Shown here: positions 38,901-51,600 of the stretch, in pieces | Position numbering within the stretch: the first letter of the stretch is position 1 | Layout: each line of letters starts with the position of its first letter | DNA from: Gonapodya prolifera JEL478 | Lineage: Eukaryota > Monoblepharomycota > Monoblepharidomycetes > Monoblepharidales > Gonapodyaceae | Reading direction: 5' to 3' | Length of the DNA stretch: 64,000 bases | Assembly: GCA_001574975.1 (NCBI GenBank) | Contig: KQ965786.1 | Location: 230,825-294,824 of the forward strand | Position numbers and translations under genes: made by a program | The notes under the pieces: model-generated | Told to the model about the DNA's origin: nothing | Seen by the model: only the letters and a program-made list of their open reading frames with translations | Database searches by the model: none

Positions 38901-41282
38901 TTCATCGACTCAAGGAACATTTTATAGCAATGAGAGAAGAGCGAGATTCTGTCGTTGCTGCTTTGAAAGATCGAGAGCAGCAGATTGAAAATGTGCATGC
39001 TAGCTATCGCGAAATTTTGATTAGCGCCGAATCAGAAAGACACGCACTCATTGCAGAGTATGAATCGCGCTTGAAACATGCTCTTGAAGAATCGCAAATG
39101 AAATCCGACGAACTCACAAGCAAAACGGTGGAATACCAGGACACGTTGGAACAATTGAAAGACCAAGCTACCCACTTCCAGTCAGCACTCTCAGATCTTA
39201 GAGCTGAAGTCGCAGATCGAACATCGCACGTTATGGTGTTGGAAGGAACTTTGACCAATGAAGGAAGAAGACTGGCTGCTGCAGAACTCCGAAGAGTTCA
39301 TCTCGAAGACCAGATTGTTGCGCTTACTGCTGAGCTTCGTGATGCGCAGAAAATTGCGAGTGAAACAGCCGCCAGTAATCACGAAATGAAAACCCACATT
39401 GCTTCACTGAAAGCGATGAATGCAGATCTTCAAAATCGTCTCAGGGAAAAGGACACGACCACCGAACGAGCACGCCTCCTAACCGTCGACATGGAAGCAC
39501 GCCATCATACAAAAATTTTAGAATTAATGGCTCATGTTGAAGCTAAAGATCACATGCTGGCATCAATGGATGATCGGATTGAAGATCTGAGACGTCAATT
39601 AATAAGAGCGTCCGTTGATCGAGGTGAAATAATTCAACCTCAATCAATTCGTGCGCCACTTCAATCAGATACAAGCTCTGAGGTTATAAAGGTGAGAGTT
39701 ATTGTACCGTGCGCCAGGTTCCAATCCTTTTAACATTAGATGACCCAAATACAAGCAATATTCTTACGATCTGGACCAGCTTCGTTCACAGTTGGCGGCT
39801 CAAAGGGCTTCTCTTTTTGAAAAAGAAAACCAGCACAGGGAAGACATTTCTTCGCTTGAATCCGAGATCTTCGGGTTGCGTCAAGACCGAGAAAATCTCC
39901 AACATAATGTCAACGAGTTATGTGTCTCTCTTCAAGAAGCTAAAATGGAAGCCGTATTGAAGGCATCACAACTCGATGAAACTAAGTCAACACTGGTTGG
40001 TGCTCTGACCGAACTTGAGAAGTCTTCCGTCACCGTTAAAGGGCATCAGATCAAAGTCCTTGAACTGAATGAGAGCCTTAAAGAAGTGCAAAACAAACAT
40101 GAAATTTTATTACAGCAATCCGAAGTCACCAAGTCTACCCTTGTCAAAAGTGTTGGGGAACTTAACAATGCTCTCTGTCTTCAGACTGCGGAAATGAACG
40201 AGCTCAGGGATAAATTGACGGAAGCTCATGACATCTCTGATGCATGGTCAAGAAAATATCAATTCTGTGAGGCCGACGTCGTCCAGCTTTCGAAGCAAGT
40301 GGAAACGTTCAAAGAAGCGCTCTCACTGGAACGTGAGAAAAGAGATAGCGTACAACTTGAATTGAACCGGCTGGGACTTCACACGTCCAATCTTGAGCGC
40401 CAGCTGGCACTCAATGGTGATGAGCTCTCATCGCAGCTAGGCTCTGCTCGAAAAGAATTGGAGCGTCTTGGTTTCATCGAGGTGAAATCGATGGAGCTTG
40501 CTCGACAACTCGAGGAAATTCATTTTCGGGATGCAGAGTTGAGGAAACAGTATGAGACAATGGAAAAATATGATAACGAGGTGCTCCTTTTGATTCAAGA
40601 TTGCAGTAATCTTTTTAATTCGATGATCCCGACAAAGAGTTCTAGACCAGTGACATCTGTGGACCTTTGGTACACGTCTGCGATTGCCAGTCCAGGAGCA
40701 ATGACGTTGACACCAGTTCAACTTTTCAGAGCTGCGGATTTTGGCGAACAGATTGGACATTTAGGAAATTGCCTACTGAACCTTCGTCACATGTTACAAA
40801 TAGCACCAGAAGAAGAATCTCTTGATAAATTATTGGAGGGAATGAAGCGACGGGTAAATGTCATGCCGGATGAGAAGCCTCTATACAAAGGTCTCCGCGG
40901 TCTTATGGTTGCAGTGACGTCAGCAACACAGCAAAAAGTTGTTCAAATTGATCGAGAAACGAGGCAAGCAATAGATATCCTCTCGAATCTAGATGCTGCC
41001 GTCAGAAAACTGCTCGAACAAGCGGATTCGACAGCTAGACTTGAGCAGTCATCTGACCTTATGGAGAAGAAAGCTTTATTGGAGAAAAACAATCTTCTTG
41101 CGGATCTCATAGGATTACTAAAGACAGATGTTAACAAGCATGTGTCGATAATAAAGCGACAAGAAGGAAGAATCCGAACATTGGAGGATAGCAGGCTTCG
41201 AATGCTGGATATGATTGCTAAGCTTCGGAAAGCCAGCGTGCCAATTCAAATGCAGGAACATTTAATGGGTGAGGATGACTGA
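35927..41282 (+). CDS. large ankyrin-repeat plus coiled-coil protein of unknown function
   Basis: The 1602-residue protein has a basic/Ser-rich N-terminus (about 1-130). About six ankyrin repeats follow (about 135-350), for example SAGRTPLILASIEGHHAVVK, KHGANLNVADHLGATALHYS, DKSGNTLLHHAVRLDQ and TGKTPLEYARRS. A disordered Ser/Pro-rich stretch covers about 360-750, and a very long coiled coil (about 760 to the end, e.g. ENVHASYREILISAESERHA) completes it. Exons: 35927-36457, 36517-36635, 36695-36827, 36888-36994, 37057-37090, 37152-37275, 37337-37821, 37880-38125, 38189-39691, 39756-41282, summing to 1603 codons. Intron 3 is GC-AG. The layout recalls animal ANKRD26/UACA-type proteins, but this is architectural resemblance, not demonstrated orthology. 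It may be a cytoskeletal or centrosome/basal-body scaffold. It converges tail-to-tail with CTF4. Confidence 0.85.
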
Positions 41283-41293
41283 GTTAAATGGTA

Positions 41294-44200
41294 TCAAATG
41301 AATTTGAAGAAATATTTATGTACAGAAGTATGAGGCAGTCTAGTTTTCTTTATCCTGTGATATAATATTAGTTTGGGACGGGTAGTCTTCACACACAAAA
41401 GTACGAACCTCGACGCAATTTTCTCCTCCGGAAGTCTTATATCCAAAAATTGAAAGAAGGTTTCCCTTCGGCTTTTTTGCTTTAACCTACCACACAAAGT
41501 TCGCACAGTGGGCTTGTGACAAAAGAACTGGAACAAGGAGCTCACATCACCATCCTCCGAGTCGGGCTTTCTCTTTTTCACGTCACTCGTCGGCACGAAC
41601 TTATCTTTTCGATTGTCTTGCTTGTGGGCTACTTAAAATGACGGCATTAAAAGGTGAACACTTTGTGTGTGGCGATGTGTTACCTTGCGTTTTCAATGTA
41701 TTCCCTTCCTTCGCTTTCTTCGCGTCTTCTTTACGGCTTCCTTCAGACTTTGGCGCAAAAGGATTGAGCATTTTTGGTCGGGCGGGCTCAATCGCAACGG
41801 GTTCAGATTTGATGGCTTCGACTATGGAAGGTGAATATAAGATTATTTCACTCTCCAAGATTTAAATACACATACCTTTCATTACAGATTTCGATCTCGA
41901 GTCAAATTTATCTTGACGTGCGCCTGTGAGATCTTGGAGAGACCGCAAAGGTGCCTTTGATCCAGGCGCGAGTTGGTCACTGGTTCCTTCATCCCCCACC
42001 AGGAATTGATGGTCAGGCGATTTCATCGAGGCCCGCTCTATTGTTCGCCTTGCATTTATTAAAGGCGTTGTTGTATCCAATGCCCGCGCCCTCAACGCTT
42101 TTGCCTTTGATGATCACGCTTTCACATCAATTACAACGAAAAGAACAGTGAGTTGTACGTACCTCTTTCACAATATTGATCCTCTCGGCTAATCCGGGGA
42201 GGTGATGGTGAACAGCAAGTTTCACAGCACCATCGAGTGACTGGGAGAGGTACAAATGTGTGGATAGATCCAATGCACGTTGCGCCTTTTCAGCTTTGCA
42301 AGCATTCTACACACACACAAAACAAAAAAAAAAAATTAAGGCAACGTAGGTTGACCTCCGTTTGCACGCTTGGATCTTACTTGGATGAGCTGAAGTGCGA
42401 CTTTGTCAGATTCAATTTTTCGGCGCAAAAGATCACGTTCATCAGCAGAAGCTTGGTTTTCGAGGTGTGTGAGAATGATCTTGAGCCGATACAACCTTTC
42501 AAACAGTACTTTGTAAGCACGATAAAATGTGCGGGAAATCAATCAGCTCACTTTTCTTCCATTGCTCCTAAGGAGCTTTCATCTAATGCCAAGAAGGGCG
42601 CTTTAAGATCCAATTCACTGATAAGGCGATTGGGATATTGTGGCGATTTTTGGCCCCCCTTCGTGATCACAAACATAAGTTTGCTATCAGTGACACCAAT
42701 CGGCCAATACCATTCCTGAAACACACGTGTCATCGAGCATGAAATTGCGAGAAAGGATTTGAGTTCCTTACTTGCTTTCCCTGTCTCAATATGCGTGTAT
42801 CACATAGCGGAGCCCATGCATAGTTTGAGTGCAGCAACAGCCCTCGCAAGACACCTTCTGAATCGTATGTTACCGGAATCTGAGAGCGTACAGTGGGTTT
42901 TACGAAAATGTGAATGCGAATCCAAGCCAAACAAGCCTCACATTGTTCTCGCTGAAACCAATCCACGTCAGCTCTGAAGACGGTGATATTGGTAAGGAAT
43001 CTTTTTTTATGACTTCCATTGTTTCTACATTGTAAAGGCAGTACGAGAGGTTTTGGTCCCCTACCCAGCGAGTCGCATGTTAACACTCCCGTTGTTTCGT
43101 GTACTGCAGGAGAACAACTCACCGTGGAATGCGGCACCAGAATGCGTCACTACCATAAAATGATCCTCAAAACTTGTCATTGAGACAAGCGGTCCTGACA
43201 GACTCAGAATGTTGGTTTGAACCCCGCTGGTACTGAAGAATCGTAGGTATCGTTGGTCCGTCCCCACCACGGCCCCGCTCGTCGTCAAACAAATGGCTTA
43301 TAGTGATTCCGACGCTTACAAGACCACTTCGCGTGTAGTTGAATGTAAACGACGTAACTCACCGACCACATTTTCATTAGAGTTCAATTGGATCGTCCAA
43401 TCGCCCTTAGAGGCCCAAGTATCAAACGGCCGGTACACTACAGTACTAGGATTACCTTGAATTGATGGGCATGCGAATAAAGCCCCGCGGTCACCTTCGG
43501 ACAGTGAACAGTTGTAGCGTGATTAATCTTTGCTTATCGAAGCAGAACCAGACAAGAGCAGTTTGGCTTGACATCTTCAACATACCTAAGGTGCCCAATG
43601 TGAAGTTGTAGTGGTCTGTGAAGGAGAACGGACGCATCGCCGATCGATCTGCACGAGGGCAATGAGTAACTGTGACATGTAAAAGTACCACATATATATG
43701 CACCGTGAAATTCGACATGCACGGTCGATTGCGAGTGCTGATCCACGGTATAAATAAATCCTGTCATATTAAAGGCGAGATACCGAGGGCCACGCGAAAG
43801 ATCCTTTGCAATCGGTGTGCTTCCGGGTTGGAATGGCTTTTGGCATTCTGTGCGATCTTGATCTTCCAAAGGAGGATGTGATATGATTGTTGAGGAGTAA
43901 ATCATCTGGAATCACCCATCCTCACCATCTTCCACACTCGGTCGCGAACTGAACCTATCCAGGTCTTTTGCTGGACGATGTCTCTGGGGTTTTGCTGGCT
44001 CAAAACCGTATTCTGCATACCCTGCTCCATCGTCGTCTTCAACAAATTCGTCATTCAGTCCATCGTCGTCATCATCCGAAGCGGAAACGGTGCTCCCTGC
44101 ATCATCAGGTAGCTTCTCCTTTTCACCTGAAGCTTCCCTTCCGTTTGTCTTCTTTTTTTCCGCCGCTTCGTCATCAAACAACGCCTTTGCAAGATAATTT

Positions 44201-45534
44201 GTCTCCTCCTTTGCAGCTTCAGTTGCTTTGCTTTCGTCCGCCGGATTGCGAGACAACACTGGCGCCCACACACTTAGAGTACCCTGAACGTCTCCAAATA
44301 TCACGTTGCGACCATCACTCGTCCACGATACTGCTGTTACTCGACATGAGTGTTTATGGCGCCCGAGTGCAACCTTAGCTCGCACATCCCACACAGTTAC
44401 CTGTGAATCGAGACCAACGGATGCTAAATGTGTCCCAGAAGAGGAGAACGCAAGAAGAGAGACATGCTTGGAACGTAGGTATTCCAAGTGCAATTAGTAT
44501 CATACCACGAAGGATATTTTGGGGTCCCATACTTACTGCAACGTGACCACCCGAAAGATGAAAAAGAGTCGCCCATGTTTCGTTCTCAACAAACGCAATG
44601 TCGTTGAGTGACCCCGGGACAGCAAAATACTTTCCCGTGTGATGCCAGCATATCTGGAGACGCTCGAGGTTTCTTGAGTGATAATCAGTCAGAAGAATGG
44701 CGCAGAAAGCGAGCTCCCGAACGTACTCAGGTCCGACTTTCGGTACAATGCTTGAAATTGTTTCTACACAAACCGGGGGGTCTTCCCGACAGTCCCACAC
44801 CCGCACAGTACCGTCTCCGGCGGAAGACACCTGGATAAAGACATCGTTAAAAGATCAAGAGAGTCAATGACATAAAAAATAATGAGGCTTACCAAGTAGT
44901 CGCCGGCTGGATCCCATGCCACACAACGTGGATTCTTAGTGTGACCCTTCACGGAGCGAATCTGCGTGATATCCTTGATATTGACAATTCGAATCTCCAA
45001 TGCCCTTGGGTGATAATGTTACATTTCGGGCCACCGCAGGGAGCTCTATTTCGCCCTTACTCTGTTGCAATAGCCACCCGTGAACCGTCCGGGGAAACTG
45101 AGACCCATTGTACCGGGAGAGTAGTATGGAGGAGCTGTTTCTCGAATGTAATGCCACTTTTCACGTCAAAAGCAGCCACGGTCCAGTCACTAGATGCGGA
45201 CACCAGTTGTGGGGACTGTAGTGGGAACCAGCGGGGGTGACACGGCGCCTTGAATTCTCAACAAGTACGGATACGCACGTGGAGGCTCAGGCAGTTGATG
45301 GGACCTTTGTGGTGTTCCACTGAAGCGAGCTCCGTGAAAGTGGGTAGGGACAAGGACTTGATGGTCCGGTCGGCAGCTGCGACGAAAATTCGACTGCAAG
45401 GAGAGACCGTTAAGTCCCGTAAGCCATGCAGATGCAGAAAAACATCGAATCACGCACTTTTCACCAGAGCATACGACTGAATGAATAGCGCTCGCCCCAA
45501 TCTGATGGGAAGCGATTCGCGATCTCGCAGCCAT
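41294..45534 (-). CDS. CTF4: replisome adaptor Ctf4/And-1/WDHD1
   Basis: Hub that links the CMG helicase to polymerase alpha and cohesion factors at the fork. The start gives MAARSRIASHQIGASAIHSV, leading into N-terminal WD40 repeats (FVAAADRTIKSLSLPTFTEL, LVSASSDWTVAAFDV, NPRCVAWDPAGDYLVS, SAGDGTVRVWDCRED, HLASVGLDSQVTVWDVRAKV). An acidic linker follows (ASDDDDDGLNDEFVEDDDGA). The central Ctf4/SepB beta-propeller includes GPRYLAFNMTGFIYTVDQHS and AVVGTDQRYLRFFSTSGVQT. A helical segment contains QEWYWPIGVTDSKLMFVI and ACKAEKAQRALDLSTHLYLS. A basic C-terminus contains NPFAPKSEGSRKEDAKKA. About 15 exons are separated by short introns. The 3' end is uncertain: the last exon, entered after 41650, may terminate at 41294 or splice again. 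Confidence 0.88.
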
Positions 45535-45742
45535 TTGAAGGATACCCTTCCTTCGATCGAGGTCGCTGAAAGTGCTTTTGAAAGTTTCGCCGGGTTCCGA
45601 GGTGCGGTTCCTTCAAATCAAGCAAGTAACTTCGTGAAGGTGTTGCAACGTTACTGTGGTCACCGAACAACAGTCCTTTAGCTGAACCTTTCCTCATCCT
45701 CGGTGGAGCATCTGCTAATTTAGAGTTCTGTGTTAGGCAGTG
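45535..45742. promoter_or_regulatory. divergent promoter between CTF4 and DHX35 genes
   Basis: Only 208 bp separate the two head-to-head starts, so core promoter elements are probably shared. No TATA box stands out. Confidence 0.45.
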
Positions 45743-48506
45743 ATGGCATTCTGGAAGGTGGGTTTGGCTTCCGCGATGTTCGTAACGAAACCAATCACCC
45801 TTCATTTTCCCCTTATGTAGCCAGGTACTATCGCTCCCGGCAGTGTTGTGGAGCGTGATGCACAGAACGAATTGGATTCGTCGATACTCACGACCTACAA
45901 CAGTTTCTCGAGACTCTCGCTTCAGGATCAACGCCAACAGCTTCCTATTTTCGCAAATAGTATGTCCCCCTCGTGCTGTACCATATGCAAGATCTTCTGT
46001 ACGATGACAAACGTTGATATGTCCAACTCGGACATGGCACTGGTCGTCGTGGTCTCCAGGAAACCATATTCTCCACCTCGTTGAAACGAAACGTCTGCTA
46101 ATTTTAGTAGGCCAGACTGGAAGTGGAAAAACAACACGTGGGTCTATTCAAAGGGTGGCCATTTTTGTTTTTTAGGGTCTCAATGCCGGCATCAACACAG
46201 AGATTCCGCAATACTTACACGAAGCAGGTTGGGCAAATGCGGGACGTATCGTGGCTTGCACACAACCTCGGAGAGTCGCAGCTACCACCGTAGCAGCTCG
46301 CGTGGCGCAGGAGATGGCGGTCACTCTCGGTGAGCAAGTCGGATACTCGGTCCGATTTGACGAGAAATGGGATCCGATTCGAACGAGGATCAAATATCTC
46401 ACGGACGGAATGCTGTTGCGAGAAATGATGGTCGAGCCACTGCTGCAACAGTATTCAGTGGTTATGGTTGACGAGGCCCACGAGCGATCGTTGAACGTGA
46501 GTGTTGTGTCTACTACGACCCCGTATTCACATGTCACCTATTGTGTTTCGCTCCTCGCATAGACAGATATCGTCGTAGGTCTTCTCAAGAAGGTCATGCG
46601 AAAGCGGCAAGACCTTCGTGTAATAGTTTCGTCAGCCACCCTCGACGCTCAACAATTTCGAGACTTCTTCATCTCAGGGGAGACGATCGCCGAAGAAGAG
46701 ACGGCAATTCTAACTCTTGATGGTCGAGTGTTCCCAGTCGATGTGCACTTTCGTCTGGAACCCTGCTCCGACTATCTCCTAGCCACTGTGGATGCTGTTG
46801 TCAAGATTCACACGCTCGAAGAAGTGGGAGACATTCTGGTTTTTCTTACTGGTCGGGAGGAGATTGAACGTGCTGTGGAACTTATTGAACAGGAGGCAAA
46901 GAAGTGAGCCTCCAAGTCGACCACAAGGGCCAAACCTCTGACCCTCGTTCCCGCCTCACCTTAGTGTCCGCAACATTCCTCTTCAACTGCTAGCCCTCCC
47001 TCTCCACGGAGGGATGTCGATGGAATCTCAATTGAGGGTATTCGAACCAACACCAAGGAATACCCGCAAAGTCGTTCTGGCGACCAATATCGCGGAGGCT
47101 TCGGTGACCATCGACGGTATTGTCTACGTAGTGGATAGTGGATTCGTAAAAGTGAGGCTCGAATTCGTGCACCTCGTTTGATATCGGGGCTCATGTCTAT
47201 CAAAGCTCCGATCCTACAATCCCCAAACGTGCACGTCCTCCCTTGTGGTCCACCCCATCTCAAAAGCTGCCGCCCAACAGCGCGCCGGTCGCGCCGGTCG
47301 AACGCGCGCGGGGAAGTGCTTTCGCCTGTACACGGAGGCCGGTTACGACACACTCCGTAGCACAAACGTTCCAGAAATGCAGAGGAGCGACCTCGTGCCT
47401 GTTGCTTTGCAACTCAAAGCGCTGGGTGTGTGGAACGTGCTCAGATTTGAGTTCCTATCGCCGCCACCGGCGGAAATGCTTGCGAGAGCATTTGAGGTAG
47501 GTGTTGAAGATTGGTTTGTCTCAGACGCGTACGACAGAATCATTGGCTATATTCCGACAACGGCGCAGATTTTGTATTCACTGAATGCGGTGGACGATTA
47601 TGGTCGGCTCACGATACCGTACGGTATGCGACTTGCGGAGCTCCCGATCGAACCCATGATGGGTGCTATGGTACGATTCCCGATCATCTTTTCCGTGAGA
47701 ACGTTTTTTGACCACACCTCGCGCCAGCTTTTCAACAGTGTTCGTTTCCAATGTTCGGAGGAGATTATCACGATCGCGGCGATGCTCTCCGTGGAGGTAA
47801 GAATGAATGCACAAGACAACTACTCGGCGGCCGGATGACTATATTTCGGTTTTAGAATATTTTCGTGACGCAGAGCGGGCGGCGGAAGGAAGCGGATTTT
47901 GAAAAGAGAAAGTTCTCTGTTGAAGAGGGGGACCACATATCATATTTAAACGGTGAGCAGCATCCAACGCGATACCCGCATACTCTCATATCACTAAAAT
48001 TGCTTTCGATTAGTGTACAAAACCTTTTTACGGCAGAATCAGAGCCCGTCTTTTTGTCGCAAACATTTTCTGAACTACAAAGCCTTGCAAAAGGTTGGTC
48101 GCCGTCACTTCGATTGTTCGCCTTACTGCTCATGATACTATCAACGCTTCCGTGAACCCCACATTAGGCGGTCTCCGTACGCAACCAGCTCCTTCGCTAC
48201 ATCCGCCAATTTAGCCTCTCTCTCACGTCGTCGCACGACGCTACCACGATCCGCAAATGCATCGCCAGCGCCTACTTCTCGCATGCTGCGATGCTCCAGT
48301 CTGACGGAACGTGGCGTACGCTTCGCGGGGCGGGCATGTCGCCCGTGCTGCACATACATCCAAACTCGGTTCTACTCAAGATGTCCCCCGCGTGTGTCGT
48401 GTATCATGAAGTCGTCGAGACCACGAAGAGCTTCATGAGGGATGTCACCGTCATCGAGCCTCAGTGGTTGCCGGAATTGGCGCCGCACTTTTACACGAAG
48501 GCGTGA
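45743..48506 (+). CDS. DHX35: DEAH-box RNA helicase, DHX35 type
   Basis: ATP-dependent RNA helicase found with late spliceosomal complexes. The N-terminus [20 protein letters not shown] matches DHX35 (FW-x-PGT-x-x-PG). Helicase motifs are [18 protein letters not shown] (I), [19 protein letters not shown] (Ia), [25 protein letters not shown] (II, DEAH), [15 protein letters not shown] (III), [10 protein letters not shown] (IV), [14 protein letters not shown] (V) and [20 protein letters not shown] (VI). The HA2 and OB-fold C-terminus includes [20 protein letters not shown] and [10 protein letters not shown]. Exons: 45743-45757 (15 nt), 45821-45959, 46060-46137, 46201-46496, 46563-46903, 46965-47151, 47206-47496, 47569-47670, 47728-47796, 47856-47952, 48014-48093, 48168-48506, giving 677 residues. 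This helicase is absent from budding yeast but common in animals and many fungi. Confidence 0.92.
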
Positions 48507-48924
48507 TGTGAGAGTCTTGGTTTGGGTTCTCATGTTCTGAGACGGCTCTCTTGGGAATGAAATAATCACGTACACTTGGACTTTTGAAGGACGAAGTCTG
48601 TTGTTAGACGGGGGTGACGTAATAGACGTTATCAAATTTTTGGGGGAGGTCACCCTTTGAAACATATACCAGTATATCTCATTTGCACATGTATGTACTA
48701 CCAAGCCAATGCGGAAATCAAATCCTTGTCGAGAATGAGGACAGCAATGTCGAGTCGCTTTGGCTTGGGGGAAGGGGGCCTTTGGTTGGTAAGAAGGGTG
48801 CCGCGAGCGTTCAGGTACATATCCATTCTCGCTCACGCACCGTTGCTAAAGTACATATATACAACTGATATCACCAAGCCCCGCGCTCCATTTCCCACAG
48901 TGCAGAAAGAGCCCTCCCTCCCTG
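48507..48924. other. convergent intergenic region between DHX35 and RAD1
   Basis: 418 bp hold both 3' flanks. No gene or repeat is seen. Confidence 0.4.
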
Positions 48925-51505
48925 CTACTCATCCAAAAGCGGTGCGACCGTGAAGCTGACAAAGGATTGTTTGGTCTCGGAGACCTGGACGAGATGCTGA
49001 ACGGGTGCGGGCGTGTTAAGCGGGGGTGTTATTGTCAGGGCGGGCAAGGCACAGTACGGAACAAATATACGAAAAGGGATGCAACACACCTGCATTGACA
49101 CGAAACCCCTCGAGTTGGTCTTGATCTGGATCCGGGATGACATCGCCAGGGCCTTGAGCGAGGGTTGGAGGAGGGAGAGCTTGTAACTAGCGCCGGGTGT
49201 GCGGGGAGGATGGAAGGGGTTGGTACGTGGTGGGAGGGATAGGCGTGACGACCCAGAAATACCAAGCATGGCAAATGCGGTAGATCACGCACCTGAACAG
49301 ACTCCGCTCCTGGCACGAAAAGGACTCCATAATATCCGTGTTTTTTGGGTACTCGATCTAAACCACATCAGGGCCGAATGAACGATTGAACGTTTGTCGC
49401 CCTGTTCATCTCCACACCTCCAATGCACCAAGACCCCACCTCAGCACTCCCCGACATCCCGCTGGAGCTTATTTGGAAGTAAGGCTGCTCGGGGGACACA
49501 AGCACGGTGACACGGTCCGAGGAGGCGTCCAGCTCTTGGAAGGCTTCTTTGAGCCATTCGGACTTGAGTGATGGGGACGGGGTGGAGAATGGATGGTGGA
49601 CCGTGGAGGAGGGGGGGCTGTCAGCGATAGTGGAGGAGTGGCGTGCGACGCGAATATGGAGACGGAAAAGGTCGCCTCTCCGTCCGTATACCACCCATCC
49701 CTTCCTCCTGGTACTTCAGGTACACGTCCCCCACGATTTCCAACATATGTAAACCCTCCAGGTGAGCAACATTAACCCTCACAATCGTCACAATCGGCAT
49801 GGTACACAGTAGACCCTCCAACCGCCCCTGCCACCCCCGCGCCCACACACCCATACCCACTTTGATCACAAACCGACTAATCTCGGGGTCCTCTCGAAAC
49901 GTCTCCTCGAGCTCGTCGTCGTCCGCGTCGTCTGCGTCGTAGGTGGACAGCACAGCGCGGATCGTGCAGTCGGAGGAGGAGAGTCTGCGGAGGTGGTGGG
50001 GCGAGGTGGGGTGTAGGGGTCGGTGAGTGGGTGCGTGGGTGCGTGGATGGGTCCGTGATGAGAAACGAAAGGAATGGTAACATGAGTGGAATGGAAAAAG
50101 GGAAAAAGAAGACGAAAATAAAGACCAAAAGTGAAAATAATTGCAAAAGGCGCAAGCAGTAGCAAGAGGAAGCACAAAAACACCCTCATCTTGCACTCTT
50201 TCTTTGCACCGCTTCGCTTCGCGCCCGGCCCCCTCCCCCCCGGGGCAAAGAAAGACGAAGAAAACGCACTCAACAACGACCTCGGACGCAGCCTCGTCGT
50301 ACGAGAGAAGGAGCTTCGAGTGGGTTTGGGCGGACTTGGAGATGGATGGGGTTGTGGGTGCCTGGGTGGGTTGGGCGGGTGTGTCATTGGACGTGCCGTG
50401 CAAATGTGCCATGTACAACAATCGACAATCATGGTCATATGCAGTGGTGTATCCAGCAATCCGCGATAGTAGCCATATTGATGGCATTTCTGACATTCTT
50501 CCAAATCAGTTGATATTCGGCGTTCCCTGCAACCCGCCCATACGGCCACATGCAATGGCATATCCGGTAAACCGCGACAGTAGCCATATGCAAAATGCAG
50601 TCGTCCGCCAAAAAAAAAAAAAAAAAAGTGCCCATGATATTTGTTGCCATGATATTCCGACATATCCGGCAATCCTCGATAGCAGTCATATGCAAAATGC
50701 TGTTGTCGGCCAAAAAGTCCCCATGATATTTGTTGCCATGATCTTCCGACATATCGGGCAACCCTCTCCACGCGACCACATGAAAATGGACCATCCCCAG
50801 ACCACTTACGTTGCTGGACCAGGACGGCTTTTCCGATTGCGTTGGTGTAATGTCACCAAACATGTTGAGGCAGTCGAGAAAGACGGCGAGCGAGACGACA
50901 AATGAGGAGGGGGACACAGTTACTGCTGCAGCAGCTACCGCGTCCGGGTCTTGGTGTGGTTGTGGGGCGTGGGGGCCGTGCTCGTTGTCACCATTGGCAT
51001 TTCCACCGTTGGCATTGGGAAGGATGCGGCTCTGGATGTGCTGCGGCACGGAACCGCCGAGGATAGTGAACTCGTCAAAGAGCTCTGCGGAGTAGAACGC
51101 GTGGCCAACGACTGATTTTGAGTCCGAGATGATTGCTTCGAAGCCTGCGAGGGAGAGGCGGAAGAGGGCTTTCTGGATGTGAGTGGGTGGATGGGATGGG
51201 ATGGGATGGGGGTTGAGCGGGGGCAGTGGGCGAGCGAAGCGGGTTGGAAGGTGGGGAGTGGGTGAAGGTGAGAGGGAAGCGAGGGCGGAGAAAGAAAAGC
51301 GAGAGAACCGACATCTCTGAACGCGACACACTTGAGCAAGTTGTAGAAAGGTCTGAAGTTTGCGAGTCTGATCTGCGAATGCGAAGACGGGAGTGCAGGT
51401 GAGCGTGGCAGGAGAAGAGCGTGGCGAGAGAGCGAGCGCAGCACGCACGATTGCGGAGAATGGCGCAGGCTCGTCGTGTGCGCGCGTGTCGTCGTCGCGT
51501 GCCAT
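48925..51505 (-). CDS. RAD1: 9-1-1 checkpoint clamp subunit Rad1
   Basis: PCNA-like subunit of the Rad9-Hus1-Rad1 clamp loaded at damaged or stalled DNA to activate ATR-type signalling. The protein is 346 residues, somewhat longer than human RAD1. Matching segments are IRLANFRPFYNLLKCVAFRD, ALFRLSLAGFEAIISDSKSV, FVVSLAVFLDCLNMFGD, SEWLKEAFQELDASSDRVTV, VSPEQPYFQISSSG, IEYPKNTDIMESFSCQ and YKLSLLQPSLKALAMSSRIQ followed by IKTNSRGFVSMQ. Exons: 51505-51449, 51372-51313, 51172-50810, 50361-50270, 49984-49861, 49562-49440, 49357-49293, 49186-49090, 48984-48925, totalling 347 codons. An Asn/Gly/His-rich loop in exon 3 adds length. Intron 3 (448 bp) carries a minisatellite. It shares a very short promoter with NOB1. 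Confidence 0.9.
50440..50770. repeat. minisatellite of about 95-100 bp units inside RAD1 intron 3
   Basis: Roughly three and a half imperfect copies lie in tandem. Recurring blocks are TATCCGGCAATCCTCGATAG or variants, CAGTCATATGCAAAATGC, a CGGCCAAAAA run (one copy expanded to an 18-A tract near 50612), and CCATGATATTTGTTGCCATG followed by TTCCGACATATC. The last two copies are the most alike. The repeats account for most of the length of this unusually long intron. Confidence 0.8.
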
Positions 51506-51600
51506 CGGATGACTGTGTGTGTGCAGTTGGGCTGCGGTCGGGTGGCCGCAGGAAATCTTCACCTTTGGAAAGAGAAAGTAGAAGCACACCGCGCACAATA
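51506..51600. promoter_or_regulatory. 95 bp bidirectional promoter between RAD1 and NOB1
   Basis: The two start codons are separated by only 95 bp of GC- and GT-rich sequence. Both 5' leaders must be very short or overlap. No TATA box is visible. Confidence 0.5.

Noticed and set aside
45960-46059. In-frame Val-rich stretch ALVVVV that looks like the helicase motif I strand
   Set aside because: It lies in an intron; joining 45959 to 46060 gives [20 protein letters not shown], which aligns far better with DHX35.
47178-47360. Open frame overlapping the DHX35 motif VI region
   Set aside because: It is an out-of-frame shadow; the real path removes 47152-47205 and reads [19 protein letters not shown].
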